NCBI GenBank assembly: GCA_964559125.1 | Contig: CAZLGW010000062.1 | Span: 1-22,605 of the forward strand | From: Ravibacter sp964559125 | GTDB lineage: Bacteria > Bacteroidota > Bacteroidia > Cytophagales > Spirosomataceae | DNA length: 22,605 nt | Direction: 5' to 3' | Part shown: piece after piece, positions 7,489 to 16,400 of the stretch | Numbering within the stretch: the first letter of the stretch is position 1 | How the letters are laid out: each line of letters begins with the position of its first letter | Notes under the pieces: model-generated | What the model saw: the letters and a program-made list of their open reading frames with translations, nothing else | Database searches by the model: none | What the model was told of the DNA's origin: nothing | Translations under genes and position numbers: made by a program

Positions 7489-8247
7489 ATGCTCAGAATT
7501 AAAGGCCTTCGGGCTTCAATCGGAGACAAAGAAATACTGAACGGCATAGATCTGGAAATCAACCCCGGAGAAGTACATGCCATCATGGGTCCCAACGGCT
7601 CGGGAAAAAGCACGCTGGCTTCCGTCCTGGCCGGAAGGGAGGATTATGAAGTAACGGCCGGCTCTATCGAATACAAGGGAGTCGACCTGCTTGAAAAAGC
7701 GCCTGAAGAGCGTGCTGCCGAAGGAATTTTTCTCGCTTTCCAGTATCCCGTCGAAATTCCGGGAGTTACTACGATCAATTTCCTCAAAACTGCCGTCAAC
7801 GAGATCAGGAAATATAACGGTCTGAACCCGCTGGATGCAGCCCAGTTTCTCAAGCTCGTCAGGGAGAAGGCAAAGCTTGTCAACATGAACGACTCCCTGC
7901 TGAAAAGGGCATTGAACGAGGGGTTCTCAGGCGGTGAGAAAAAAAGGAATGAAATTTTCCAGATGGCAGTCCTGGAGCCCACCCTGGCTATCCTCGACGA
8001 AACAGATTCAGGCCTGGATATCGACGCGCTCCGGATCGTTTCCGAAGGAGTGAATAAGCTGCGGTCGCCCGAACGGTCCACCATCGTAGTAACTCACTAC
8101 CAGAGGCTGCTCGACTACATCGTACCGGATTTTGTCCACGTACTCTATAAGGGGCGTATTGTCAAATCCGGCCCCAAAGAGCTTGCGCTGGAGCTGGAAG
8201 AGAAAGGATACGACTGGATCAAGAAAGAGGCTGCAGGCGTTGCCTGA
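7489..8247 (+). CDS. sufC: Fe-S cluster assembly ATPase SufC
   Basis: The ABC-type ATPase of the SufBCD scaffold, in the cytoplasm. The 252 residues show Walker A GPNGSGKS (34-41), the Q-loop LAFQYP (Gln85), signature FSGGEKKRNE (146-155), Walker B LAILDETDSGLD and the H-loop THYQ (His203). The ETDSGLD and KKRNE variants are characteristic of SufC. It is the first gene of an operon with sufD, sufS, sufE, a DUF59 gene and a bacilliredoxin. sufB, usually directly upstream, is absent: the upstream gene is on the other strand. Confidence 0.97.
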   Translation: MLRIKGLRASIGDKEILNGIDLEINPGEVHAIMGPNGSGKSTLASVLAGREDYEVTAGSIEYKGVDLLEKAPEERAAEGIFLAFQYPVEIPGVTTINFLKTAVNEIRKYNGLNPLDAAQFLKLVREKAKLVNMNDSLLKRALNEGFSGGEKKRNEIFQMAVLEPTLAILDETDSGLDIDALRIVSEGVNKLRSPERSTIVVTHYQRLLDYIVPDFVHVLYKGRIVKSGPKELALELEEKGYDWIKKEAAGVA

Positions 8248-8263
8248 CTGTGCCGATGGTTGA

Positions 8264-8300
8264 CAGTCCCGATAGCTATCGGGACTGAAGGCTGATAGCT
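8264..8300. repeat. 24-bp perfect palindrome plus repeat-family unit inside the suf operon
   Basis: Positions 8264-8287 form a perfect 24-bp palindrome centred on CCCGATAGCTATCGGG. It is followed by GCTGATAGCT (8291-8300), identical to a unit at 4977-4986. It occupies most of the 62-bp gap between sufC and sufD. In RNA it can form a strong hairpin but has no T tract directly after it, so it is not a normal terminator. Confidence 0.8.
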
Positions 8301-8309
8301 TTTATACAG

Positions 8310-9632
8310 ATGAAAGAAAATACAGTTCTTAAAGACCTACTGGCTGAGGATTTTGCACGCGTTGAGGCCCTTGCCAACGGTCAGGCGAAGAGTTCATCAT
8401 TTCAACAACGAAAAAATGCTTTTCACCAGTTCGAGACATTAGGTTTTCCCACTCCCAGAAATGAAGAGTGGAAGTATTCGAATGTCAAAAACCTGGTGAG
8501 TGAAAGCTATTCCTTTAACGGGCCGGCCGGCCTGACTGAAGCGGATCTGGCCTCCCTGAGCATCCCCGACCTGGTCGGGAATATTCTTTACCTGGTCAAT
8601 GGGGTTTACCAGCCCGGGCTTTCCAACCTGGTATCCCCGGCGGAACAGGTGCTCATTTCCCCTCTGAAGGATGCCTGGAAAACGCACCCCGATCTTCTCG
8701 CCTCGTATTTCAATAAGCTGGCAAAGAATGAGGACGAGGCATTTACTGCTTTGAATACTGCTTTTGCAGACGACGGTATTTTTATCTACGTTCCGGAAGG
8801 AAAGGTGGTGGAACAACCCGTGATACTCCGTTTCGTGTCGGATGCGCGCGGTGAAAATACCGGGTGTATAGCGAGGGTTGTAGTTGCGGTAGAAAAAAAT
8901 GCGCAGGTTAAGTTTGTTGAGTCATTCCGGACTATCGGCGACCGTAAAGCATTTACCAATATGGTCACTGAGGTTTCGATAGCGCCGTCTGCAAATGTAG
9001 AATATTACAAAGTCCAGATAGAGTCCGGCAATACCCACCACATCGGTACTACCCAGGTACGAATGCTCGACCGCAGCCAGTTCTACGCGGCGACGGTTAC
9101 GCTCGAAGGCGGCTTTGTCCGTAATAACCTCAACATCGAGATCGACGGGCAATACTGCGAAGCGCATATGTACGGCCTCTACCTGCCCGACGGGAAGCAG
9201 CATATCGATAACCATACACTGGCCGACCACAGGCAGCCCAACTCCTATAGCAATGAGCTTTACAAGGGTGTCCTTCTGGATCAGTCGGTAGGCGTATTCA
9301 ACGGGAAGGTATTTGTAAGGCCTGATGCACAGAAAACCAATGCCTACCAGTCGTGTAAGAACGTGGTTCTTTCGCCGGGCGCGAAAATGAACACCAAACC
9401 TCAGCTGGAGATCTTTGCCGACGACGTCAAATGCTCGCACGGAACGACCACCGGCCAGCTCGATGACGAAGCCTTGTTCTACCTTCGCTCGAGAGGCATC
9501 CCGAAAAAGGAAGCGCTGGGTCTGCTGATGTTTGCCTTTTGCGAGGATGTTCTCAGAAATATAAGAATAGAACCGATCCGGGAGCACCTTGAAAAGATCG
9601 TTGCCCGGAAATTAAACGCTGAAGAAGAGTAA
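8310..9632 (+). CDS. sufD: Fe-S cluster assembly scaffold protein SufD
   Basis: A beta-helix scaffold component of the SufBCD complex, which builds Fe-S clusters on SufB-SufD. The 440-residue length is typical. The N-terminal helical part contains GFPTPRNEEWKYSNVKNL, a SufD hallmark. The C-terminal half carries the conserved DNHTLADHRQPNSYSNELYKG, KVFVRPDAQKTNAYQSCKN and DDVKCSHGTTTGQLDDEALFYLRSRG regions. It starts 62 bp after sufC across the palindrome and ends 25 bp before sufS. Confidence 0.96.
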   Translation: MKENTVLKDLLAEDFARVEALANGQAKSSSFQQRKNAFHQFETLGFPTPRNEEWKYSNVKNLVSESYSFNGPAGLTEADLASLSIPDLVGNILYLVNGVYQPGLSNLVSPAEQVLISPLKDAWKTHPDLLASYFNKLAKNEDEAFTALNTAFADDGIFIYVPEGKVVEQPVILRFVSDARGENTGCIARVVVAVEKNAQVKFVESFRTIGDRKAFTNMVTEVSIAPSANVEYYKVQIESGNTHHIGTTQVRMLDRSQFYAATVTLEGGFVRNNLNIEIDGQYCEAHMYGLYLPDGKQHIDNHTLADHRQPNSYSNELYKGVLLDQSVGVFNGKVFVRPDAQKTNAYQSCKNVVLSPGAKMNTKPQLEIFADDVKCSHGTTTGQLDDEALFYLRSRGIPKKEALGLLMFAFCEDVLRNIRIEPIREHLEKIVARKLNAEEE

Positions 9633-9657
9633 TACTTACCCATCTTGTTACAGGGCC

Positions 9658-10887
9658 ATGGTAGCTCATAACATCGATATAAATGCTGTAAGACAGCAAT
9701 TCCCGATCTTAGACCAGGCTGTGAACGGCAAACCCCTGGTTTATTTCGATAATGCCGCCACCACGCAAAAACCCCGCAGGGTACTGGATTCGCTGCTTCA
9801 CTATTATGAAAGCTACAACGCCAATATCCATCGCGGCATCCATACGCTGGCTGAAAAAGCGACGGGCGCCTTCGAGGAAACCCGTACCGCATTTCGCGGC
9901 TTTCTGAACGCTTCCGGGAACGAGGAGATTATTTTCACCTATGGCACGACCGACGGGATCAATCTTGTTGCACAGACTTTCGGCAGGAAATTTATCGGCC
10001 CGGGAGATGAGATTATCATCAGTACGATGGAGCACCACTCCAATATTGTACCCTGGCAGATATTGTGCCAGGCCAACGGGTGCTTCCTGAAGGTTATTCC
10101 TGTCAGCGACGAGGGTGAGCTTGATATGGAAGCATACGCAAACCTGCTTTCCGATCGCACCAAACTGGTTTCTGTCGTACACGCTTCCAATGCGCTCGGT
10201 ACGGTCAACCCGGTAAGGGAGATGATCAGGATGGCGCACGAGGTGGGGGCTAAGGTGCTGGTAGACGGGGCTCAGGCTGCCTCGCACCTGGCGACGGATA
10301 TGCAGGAGCTTGATGCGGATTTTTACGTATTATCGCTTCACAAAATGTACGGCCCGACGGGTACGGGCATTCTTTACGGTAAAAAAGAGTTACTTGACTC
10401 CATGCCTCCCTACCGCGGTGGCGGGGAAATGATCAGGGAAGTGACTTTTGCCAAAACGACCTATAATGACCTGCCCTACAAATTTGAAGCAGGTACGCCG
10501 AATATCGCCGATGTGGTAGCCGCAAAAAGTGCGATCGAATTTATCGGGTCGCTCGGTAAGGACAATATAGCGGCTTACGAAAAATCTCTTCTCGACTATG
10601 CTACCGACGCACTCGGCTCTGTCGAAGGGCTCAGGATCGTAGGCCAGGCCAGGGAAAAAGTAAGCGTGCTTTCTTTCGTGATCCCCGGTATTCACCACGA
10701 AGATATCGGGGTGATCCTCGACCAGCAGGGTATCGCCATCAGGACAGGCCACCATTGCGCCCAGCCTCTTATGCAACGTTTCGGCATTACAGGAACCTCG
10801 AGGGCCTCTTTCGCTGTTTATAATACCGTCGGGGAAATTGATAAGCTTAAAACAGGTATCGAGCGCGCCGTCAGGATGTTAAAATAA
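9658..10887 (+). CDS. sufS: Cysteine desulfurase SufS
   Basis: A PLP-dependent group II cysteine desulfurase that takes sulfur from cysteine, forms a persulfide and passes it to SufE. The 409 residues contain YFDNAATTQKP near the N-terminus, MEHHSN (His126), VDGAQAASH, the PLP lysine Lys229 in SLHKMYGPTGTGILYGK, and catalytic Cys367 in RTGHHCAQPLM. The RxGHHCA motif is diagnostic of group II (SufS), not IscS. It lies between sufD and sufE in the operon. Confidence 0.97.
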   Translation: MVAHNIDINAVRQQFPILDQAVNGKPLVYFDNAATTQKPRRVLDSLLHYYESYNANIHRGIHTLAEKATGAFEETRTAFRGFLNASGNEEIIFTYGTTDGINLVAQTFGRKFIGPGDEIIISTMEHHSNIVPWQILCQANGCFLKVIPVSDEGELDMEAYANLLSDRTKLVSVVHASNALGTVNPVREMIRMAHEVGAKVLVDGAQAASHLATDMQELDADFYVLSLHKMYGPTGTGILYGKKELLDSMPPYRGGGEMIREVTFAKTTYNDLPYKFEAGTPNIADVVAAKSAIEFIGSLGKDNIAAYEKSLLDYATDALGSVEGLRIVGQAREKVSVLSFVIPGIHHEDIGVILDQQGIAIRTGHHCAQPLMQRFGITGTSRASFAVYNTVGEIDKLKTGIERAVRMLK

Positions 10888-10922
10888 CCACGGCTGCCCG
10901 TAACCGGAAATTTGTGCAGGTT

Positions 10923-11351
10923 ATGACGATTAATGAAAAACAGGACGACATCATCGAAACTTTTGATCTTTTCGACGATCCCCTGGATAAAACGCAATAC
11001 ATTATCGACCTCGGGAAAAAGCTGACACCGATAGACGACAAATACAAAACCGACGAGCACCTGATCAAAGGTTGCCAGTCGCGCGTGTGGCTCGGGGCGG
11101 AACTGAAAGGTGAGCAGCTGCATTTTTACGGGGACGGCGAACCGGAAGCCCAGATAGCCAAGGGGCTGATCAGCCTGCTGATAGATGTACTGTCGGGCCA
11201 TCAGCCGGAAGAAGTGGCGAACGCCGACCTGTATTTTATCGAGAAGGTCGGAATGGGTAACCTGGTGACTTCGAGAAGGGCAGGAGGGCTGAATTCGATG
11301 ATTCAGAAAATGAAGCATTACGGAACTCTCTATTCCAAACTTCATGCATAA
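10923..11351 (+). CDS. sufE: Sulfur acceptor protein SufE
   Basis: SufE accepts persulfide sulfur from SufS and delivers it to the SufBCD scaffold. With the ATG at 10923 the protein has 142 residues, and the acceptor cysteine in LIKGCQSRVWL is Cys51, the same number as in E. coli SufE. A GTG three codons upstream (10914) is a less likely alternative start. It follows sufS by 35 bp. Confidence 0.94.
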   Translation: MTINEKQDDIIETFDLFDDPLDKTQYIIDLGKKLTPIDDKYKTDEHLIKGCQSRVWLGAELKGEQLHFYGDGEPEAQIAKGLISLLIDVLSGHQPEEVANADLYFIEKVGMGNLVTSRRAGGLNSMIQKMKHYGTLYSKLHA

Positions 11352-11365
11352 AATAGTAAAAAGCT

Positions 11366-11686
11366 ATGTCTGAGATATCTGAAGAAGACCTCAAAGAAAA
11401 GGTCATAAAAGCGATCAAAGAAGTTTACGACCCGGAAATACCGGTAGACGTTTACGAACTGGGCCTGATCTACGACCTGAAAATATTCCCGCTCAATAAC
11501 GTATACGTATTGATGACGCTCACCTCCCCTTCGTGCCCGTCGGCCGGCTCTCTGCCGGGCGAGGTGGAGCTGAAGATCAGGGAGGTCGAGGGAATAAACG
11601 ACGTTAGCGTAGAACTCACTTTCGATCCGCCGTACTCGACCGAAATGATGTCGGACGAAGCCAGGCTCGAGCTTGGTTTTATGTAG
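11366..11686 (+). CDS. MIP18/DUF59 family Fe-S assembly factor (SufT/PaaD-like)
   Basis: A single-domain DUF59 protein of 106 residues. The family is linked to maturation of Fe-S proteins, as for bacterial SufT and the eukaryotic CIA factor MIP18. Visible conserved parts are YDPEIPVDVYELGLIYDL, the TSPSCPSAGSLPG loop with Cys57, and TFDPPYSTEMMSDEARLELG. It starts 14 bp after sufE and clearly belongs to the suf operon. The name SufT is plausible but not certain because paralogues share this domain. Confidence 0.9.
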   Translation: MSEISEEDLKEKVIKAIKEVYDPEIPVDVYELGLIYDLKIFPLNNVYVLMTLTSPSCPSAGSLPGEVELKIREVEGINDVSVELTFDPPYSTEMMSDEARLELGFM

Positions 11687-11762
11687 ACGGTCAGGCATCC
11701 CTGTACGGAAACACAATCACCGGAAAGAAGAATTATTGATAACCAAAAAACTGCATATTACT

Positions 11763-12191
11763 ATGTATCCGCCACAATTAGTTGCCCCGATGAAAGCCGA
11801 CCTAACTGGTGCCGGTTTTACAGAGCTGTTGACTGCCGAAGAGGTCGACAACTATTTTGCCAGTGCGAAGGGAACGACACTGGTTATGATCAACTCCGTT
11901 TGCGGATGCGCTGCAGGCGCTGCCAGGCCTGCTGTAAAAGCTGCCCTGGCTTACAGCGAAGTAAAACCCGACAATCTCGTTACCGTTTTTGCCGGTGTCG
12001 ACCAGGAAGCTACTGCCAAAATGAGGGAATATACACTCCCTTACCCGCCTTCTTCGCCGGCGATAGCCATATTTAAAGACAAAGACCTGGTACATTTCAT
12101 CGAAAGGCATCATATAGAAGGCCGGTCCGGCCAGATGATCGCCGAGCATCTCGTGGAAGCATTCCAGGAATTCTGCGGCGAAAACGCGTAG
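11763..12191 (+). CDS. BrxA/BrxB family bacilliredoxin (YphP/YqiW)
   Basis: A thioredoxin-fold protein of 142 residues with NSVCGCAAGAARP, the CGC active site of the bacilliredoxins that remove bacillithiol from protein cysteines. Other family marks are TGAGFTELLTAEEV, VTVFAGVDQEATAKMREY, PSSPAIAIF and VHFIERHHIEG. The frame stays open upstream to a TTG at 11673, but homologues start close to this ATG, and the upstream part would overlap the preceding gene. It is the last gene of the suf transcript: no terminator lies in the 76-bp gap before it and a strong one follows. This implies the organism makes bacillithiol, which the window does not show. Confidence 0.92.
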   Translation: MYPPQLVAPMKADLTGAGFTELLTAEEVDNYFASAKGTTLVMINSVCGCAAGAARPAVKAALAYSEVKPDNLVTVFAGVDQEATAKMREYTLPYPPSSPAIAIFKDKDLVHFIERHHIEGRSGQMIAEHLVEAFQEFCGENA

Positions 12192-12230
12192 AAAAATCCT
12201 TTTCCTTCAAAGACAAGGAAAAGGATTTTT
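12192..12230 (+). terminator. suf operon intrinsic terminator
   Basis: AAAAATCCTTTTCCTT (12192-12207) and AAGGAAAAGGATTTTT (12215-12230) pair perfectly over 16 bp around a 7-nt loop, ending in T5 and a T-rich tail. It begins right after the bacilliredoxin stop codon. Confidence 0.92.
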
Positions 12231-12239
12231 CTTCTATTA

Positions 12240-12271
12240 TTGGATATAAGGACTGGTAATTTCTAATTTTG
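12240..12271 (+). promoter_or_regulatory. Predicted promoter immediately upstream of the VWA gene
   Basis: TAATTTTG (12264-12271) is an exact TAnnTTTG match, with a TTG at 12240-12242, 21 nt upstream, as a possible -33 element. The motif ends only 4 nt before the ATG at 12276, so the transcript would be leaderless or nearly so. Confidence 0.5.
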
Positions 12272-12275
12272 ATAT

Positions 12276-13379
12276 ATGACCGGTCACTTGTTCTCGTCCT
12301 ACATCCCCCGAAAATCTGAAGGAGGCTCTACCTTTGATCAGCTTCTGAAGCTTTTCGAACAGCTTTTGCTTGCCTCCGGAGACCCCGCCCAGGCCATGAG
12401 CTGGCTTAGTGAGCTCGACGTAAGATACAAGCTTACAGACGACCGCTATGGCATAGGTGATTTCTTCAACGATCTGATCAGCCGGGGCTACCTGAAGCAG
12501 AATGACGGGGAGGGCCGTTCTTTTTCCGTCAGCGCCAGGATGGAGCAGGATATCCGGAAAAATGCCCTGGAAGAAATCTTCGGAAAGCTCCGCCGCTCAA
12601 AAAGCGGAGGAAACCATCCGACACCCTTCAGCGGGGCGGGAGATGAATTGGGCAGCGATTTCCGGAATTATGAATTCGGCGATACCCTCGACCAGATCTC
12701 GATGCCGGAGTCCATCAAAAATGCGCTTGTCAATCATACTCCGGGAGAATTCACGCTCATGGAAAGCGATCTGCAGGTCGTGGAAAAAGAGCAGAAGTCA
12801 ACCACGGCAACCGTGGTAATGATCGACATCAGCCACTCAATGATACTCTATGGAGAGGACCGGATAACACCGGCTAAGAAAGTGGCGCTGGCCCTGGCCG
12901 AACTGATCAGGACAAAATACCCCAAAGATTCTCTTGACATAATCGTATTTGGAAATGACGCCTGGGAAATCGGCCTGAAAGACCTGCCGTATCTCCAGGT
13001 AGGTCCTTACCATACCAATACAGTCGCAGGCCTGGAGCTCGCAATGGATCTTCTCCGGAGAAAGAAAACCAGGAATAAGCAGATTTTTATGATCACCGAC
13101 GGTAAACCTACCTGCCTCAAAGAGGGGATTAGGTACTATAAAAATGCGTTCGGGCTTGATCGCAAAATTCTGAACAAAACACTCACTATTGCATCGCAGT
13201 GCCGTCGGCTCGATATTCCGGTAACCACCTTCATGATTGCTTCTGATCCTTATCTTAAACAGTTTGTAAGGACATTCACAAAAGTTAACAACGGCCGTGC
13301 GTACTACAGTAATCTGGACGGCCTCGGAGGGTTTGTACTGGAAGACTTTCAGAGAAACCGGCGAAAGAATGTAAAATAA
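12276..13379 (+). CDS. VWA-domain protein (CoxE/MoxR-partner-like)
   Basis: A 367-residue soluble protein with no signal peptide or membrane segment. The C-terminal half (about 175-367) is a von Willebrand factor A domain with an intact MIDAS metal site: VMIDISHSM (Asp184-x-Ser186-x-Ser188), a conserved Thr in GPYHTNT, and MITDGKPT (Asp274). The N-terminal half is mostly helical by appearance and not recognised. Such proteins usually act with a MoxR or magnesium-chelatase-type AAA+ ATPase, but none is encoded next to it. The sensor kinase gene follows after 39 bp on the same strand, so co-transcription is possible. Role unknown. Confidence 0.82.
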   Translation: MTGHLFSSYIPRKSEGGSTFDQLLKLFEQLLLASGDPAQAMSWLSELDVRYKLTDDRYGIGDFFNDLISRGYLKQNDGEGRSFSVSARMEQDIRKNALEEIFGKLRRSKSGGNHPTPFSGAGDELGSDFRNYEFGDTLDQISMPESIKNALVNHTPGEFTLMESDLQVVEKEQKSTTATVVMIDISHSMILYGEDRITPAKKVALALAELIRTKYPKDSLDIIVFGNDAWEIGLKDLPYLQVGPYHTNTVAGLELAMDLLRRKKTRNKQIFMITDGKPTCLKEGIRYYKNAFGLDRKILNKTLTIASQCRRLDIPVTTFMIASDPYLKQFVRTFTKVNNGRAYYSNLDGLGGFVLEDFQRNRRKNVK

Positions 13380-13418
13380 AGGGTTTCACCAGTGTGTCCG
13401 CACCAGACCTCTTTCACT

Positions 13419-16400
13419 ATGTCACCCAGACTTTGTCTTCTTTTCCTTATCCTTTCTGTTTCCAAAGTCTCTCCGCTTTGTGCACAGCAATCGTCTTCTG
13501 CTGTTATAGACGATTACTGGATACAAAACTTTACCGACGAAAACGGCCTTCCCCAAAACAGCGTAAAAGACTTTATACTCGACGCTTCGGGTTTTCTCTG
13601 GATGACGACAGAAAGCGGTATCGTCCGGTTTGACGGAAGGAATTTCCGCACTTTCTCCGGCAATAACACCTCTATTACATCAAATCGTTTCCGGATTTTC
13701 TTCAAGCCGCTTTACGGGACGCCTGATGAATTCTACGCACCCAATGAAAAGGCTGAAATCCTGCATATCAGGAAAAGCAGGGTAGAGCACAGCATTTTAA
13801 CCCAGGAATCCTATTTTCGTGAGATCCCGCCGCTCCGCGGGAAAAATCCTGCCTGGCTCAACGGTGTGCAGCATAATTTCTGGAAACCCGATCCGGGCGC
13901 TATATTTCTGCTGTCGGTCGCTGAAAAAGAGCTTTCTTTTTTTACGTTCGATAAGGACAGTATCCTGTTGTTTAACAATGGCCGCAAGATCTGGCAAATC
14001 TCTCATCAGCTGGAGTACTATGGCGATTTTTTTCACTTAGACGGCCAGCTTTATCATACAGACAGGATCAAGGGTATACAGCACTGGGCGCCGTCGGGGC
14101 CGAAACCTGTAAAAATCACAGGCGATATTAAAAATACTTCTTCCGACGCTTTCTTAAAAGTTTACAGTAACAACAATATGTCGCAGGCTTTCGGGTATGC
14201 AGACAAATGCCTGTATCTTCTCTCCCAGCAGGAGCCGGGTACTCTTCATGCCAGGCTTCTTGTGTCGGATATTGACCCGGAATCGTTTAATGTCGCTGCA
14301 TTATTTTTTGACGAACGCCATAAAAAATTGTTCCTGGGCAGCTATACAAAAGGCCTCTATGTCTTTCACAAAAGATATTTCACTGTGCTCAGGGAACCAC
14401 CCTCCGGACGTAAAAACGATAACGTTTATTATGCCCAGGCTGCGCTTGACAGCCATATCATTATTACTCCCCAGGGAGCCATTCTCGGGATAGACCCTGT
14501 GTCGAAGGAAACCGTTGTCAGGCAAAGTAAAAACTTCAGACCCTCATTGGCCAACAGCAGGCACACTATAGCCAGGGACAACACGGGAAATATCTGGGTA
14601 AAGGACGGCTCCCAGCTGATCCTACACAACCGGCTCGACCAGAAAGAGCTGCTGCGTTATACGCTTCCCGTACAGATTACCCAGCTCAAAGAAGGAATGA
14701 ACAATAATTTATGGATCGGAACAAAGGGGAACGGTCTTTACAGCCTGGATCAGTCTACCAGGTCGGCTCCTCAGCATTTTCTGAAAATTGAAAATACCGA
14801 AGTTACCAGCATTGCTCACGAAGATAAGAACGTTCTTTGGATAGGAACAAACAAAGGCCTCTACAGAATTGACCTTCGTACGAAAGCACTGACAAAAATT
14901 AACCCGGCAGACGGCATTTATATACGAAGCCTCTATATTCCCGAACCGGGCGAAATATGGTTTACAACTTATGACTCCGGCTTCTACCTTTTCAGGAACG
15001 ACCGGCTTACGCAATTCCTTTTCGATAAGAGGCAATACCTGAGGAGTTCACATTGTATTGTAGAAGATTCTCTGGGCTATTTCTGGATTTCCACCAACAA
15101 AGGTATTTTTCAATTGAAAAGAAATGATCTTCTTGAATATGCCGGAAACCAGGGTGGAAATGGTATCTGGTATAACCATTACCTGTTACAGCAGGGCTTC
15201 AATACAAACGAGTTTAACGGTGGATGTGAGCCTTGTGCCATCCGGTTGCCTGACGGGTTCGTTTCTTTCCCTTCCATGGACGGGCTGGTCTGGTTCAAGC
15301 CGGAAGAAATAGAGCCGGAACTTTCGACAGGAGAAATCTTTATCGATAAAATCGAAGCGGACGGACAGATATTTGACAGCGAAGACGAGTACCTGAGCAT
15401 CCCGTTTACACCAGGACACCTGCGGTTGGATATCAGTATTCCCTATTATGGTACCAACCAGGAAATCATGCTTCAATATACCCTGGTAAACGACGACTTT
15501 CCGGACGAGTATAGTTCTCTGCAATGGACTCCGACAGGTGAAAACGATCCTACGGCAATTCAGCTTTTCAACATCAGTCCGGGTAGTCATACCCTGCTGA
15601 TAAAAAAAGTCAACGACTTCGGGCCCGACAACCATACCTACAAAAAATTGTACCTCACCATCGCGTATCCCTGGTACCGGACTACCTCGGCATACGCGTT
15701 TTTTTTCCTCATAACCCTTCTCGCTATATATCTGATTACCAGAATGAATAATCTCTATCTCCAAAGGAAGAACCGCATACTTGAAGAGGCGGTAGCCACG
15801 AGAACATCCGCGCTGACCCAACTGCTCGGGAAGCTGGAGATATCAAGAGAGAATCTCGAAAAACAATCTTTCATTAAAGAACAGGTGATCGCCTCTATCA
15901 GTCATGATATTAAAACTCCACTCAGGTTTCTCATCCGGCTCAACAAAAAGCTTTACGACCATCTCAGCAACGGAGAAAACGAAGACTCAATAGAGATATG
16001 CAAAGCCAGCTACGAAACCGGCAAAAATCTCGACAGCCTGCTATCGAACTTACTGGAATATGTGAAGACAAACCCCCTGAACACGGAGGAGATCACATCT
16101 CAGCCCATCCACCTTCACACCCTGGTCGAGGAAAAAATTTCTCTTTTTAAATCAGGTTTCCCGCTTAAGCAGTCAGAACCTCTTGTGAACAATGACGTCG
16201 GACGCAGATGGAAGGTGGTTAGTGATTATCACCTTCTCGGCATCATCGTCCAGAATCTCCTGGACAACAGCATCAAGGCTGCTTCGAAAGGGTTTGTTGC
16301 CATTTTTGTCGACAAAGACAGTAATTCCCTGATATTTCACAATACCGGGTATCCTATGCCGGGAGCAATACGTGATTGGGTAAACTCGAAGGATTTAGGG

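Noticed and set aside
8264..8287. Terminator between sufC and sufD
   Set aside because: The palindrome has no adjacent T tract and the operon clearly continues to the terminator at 12192-12230.
8922..9587. 221-codon minus-strand frame inside sufD
   Set aside because: Antisense shadow of a strongly conserved gene.
11673..11762. Upstream extension of the bacilliredoxin from a TTG
   Set aside because: The extra 30 residues have no family match and overlap the DUF59 gene; homologues begin near the ATG at 11763.
15186..15821. 211-codon minus-strand frame inside the sensor kinase
   Set aside because: Overlaps the Y_Y_Y and TM coding region; no motif.
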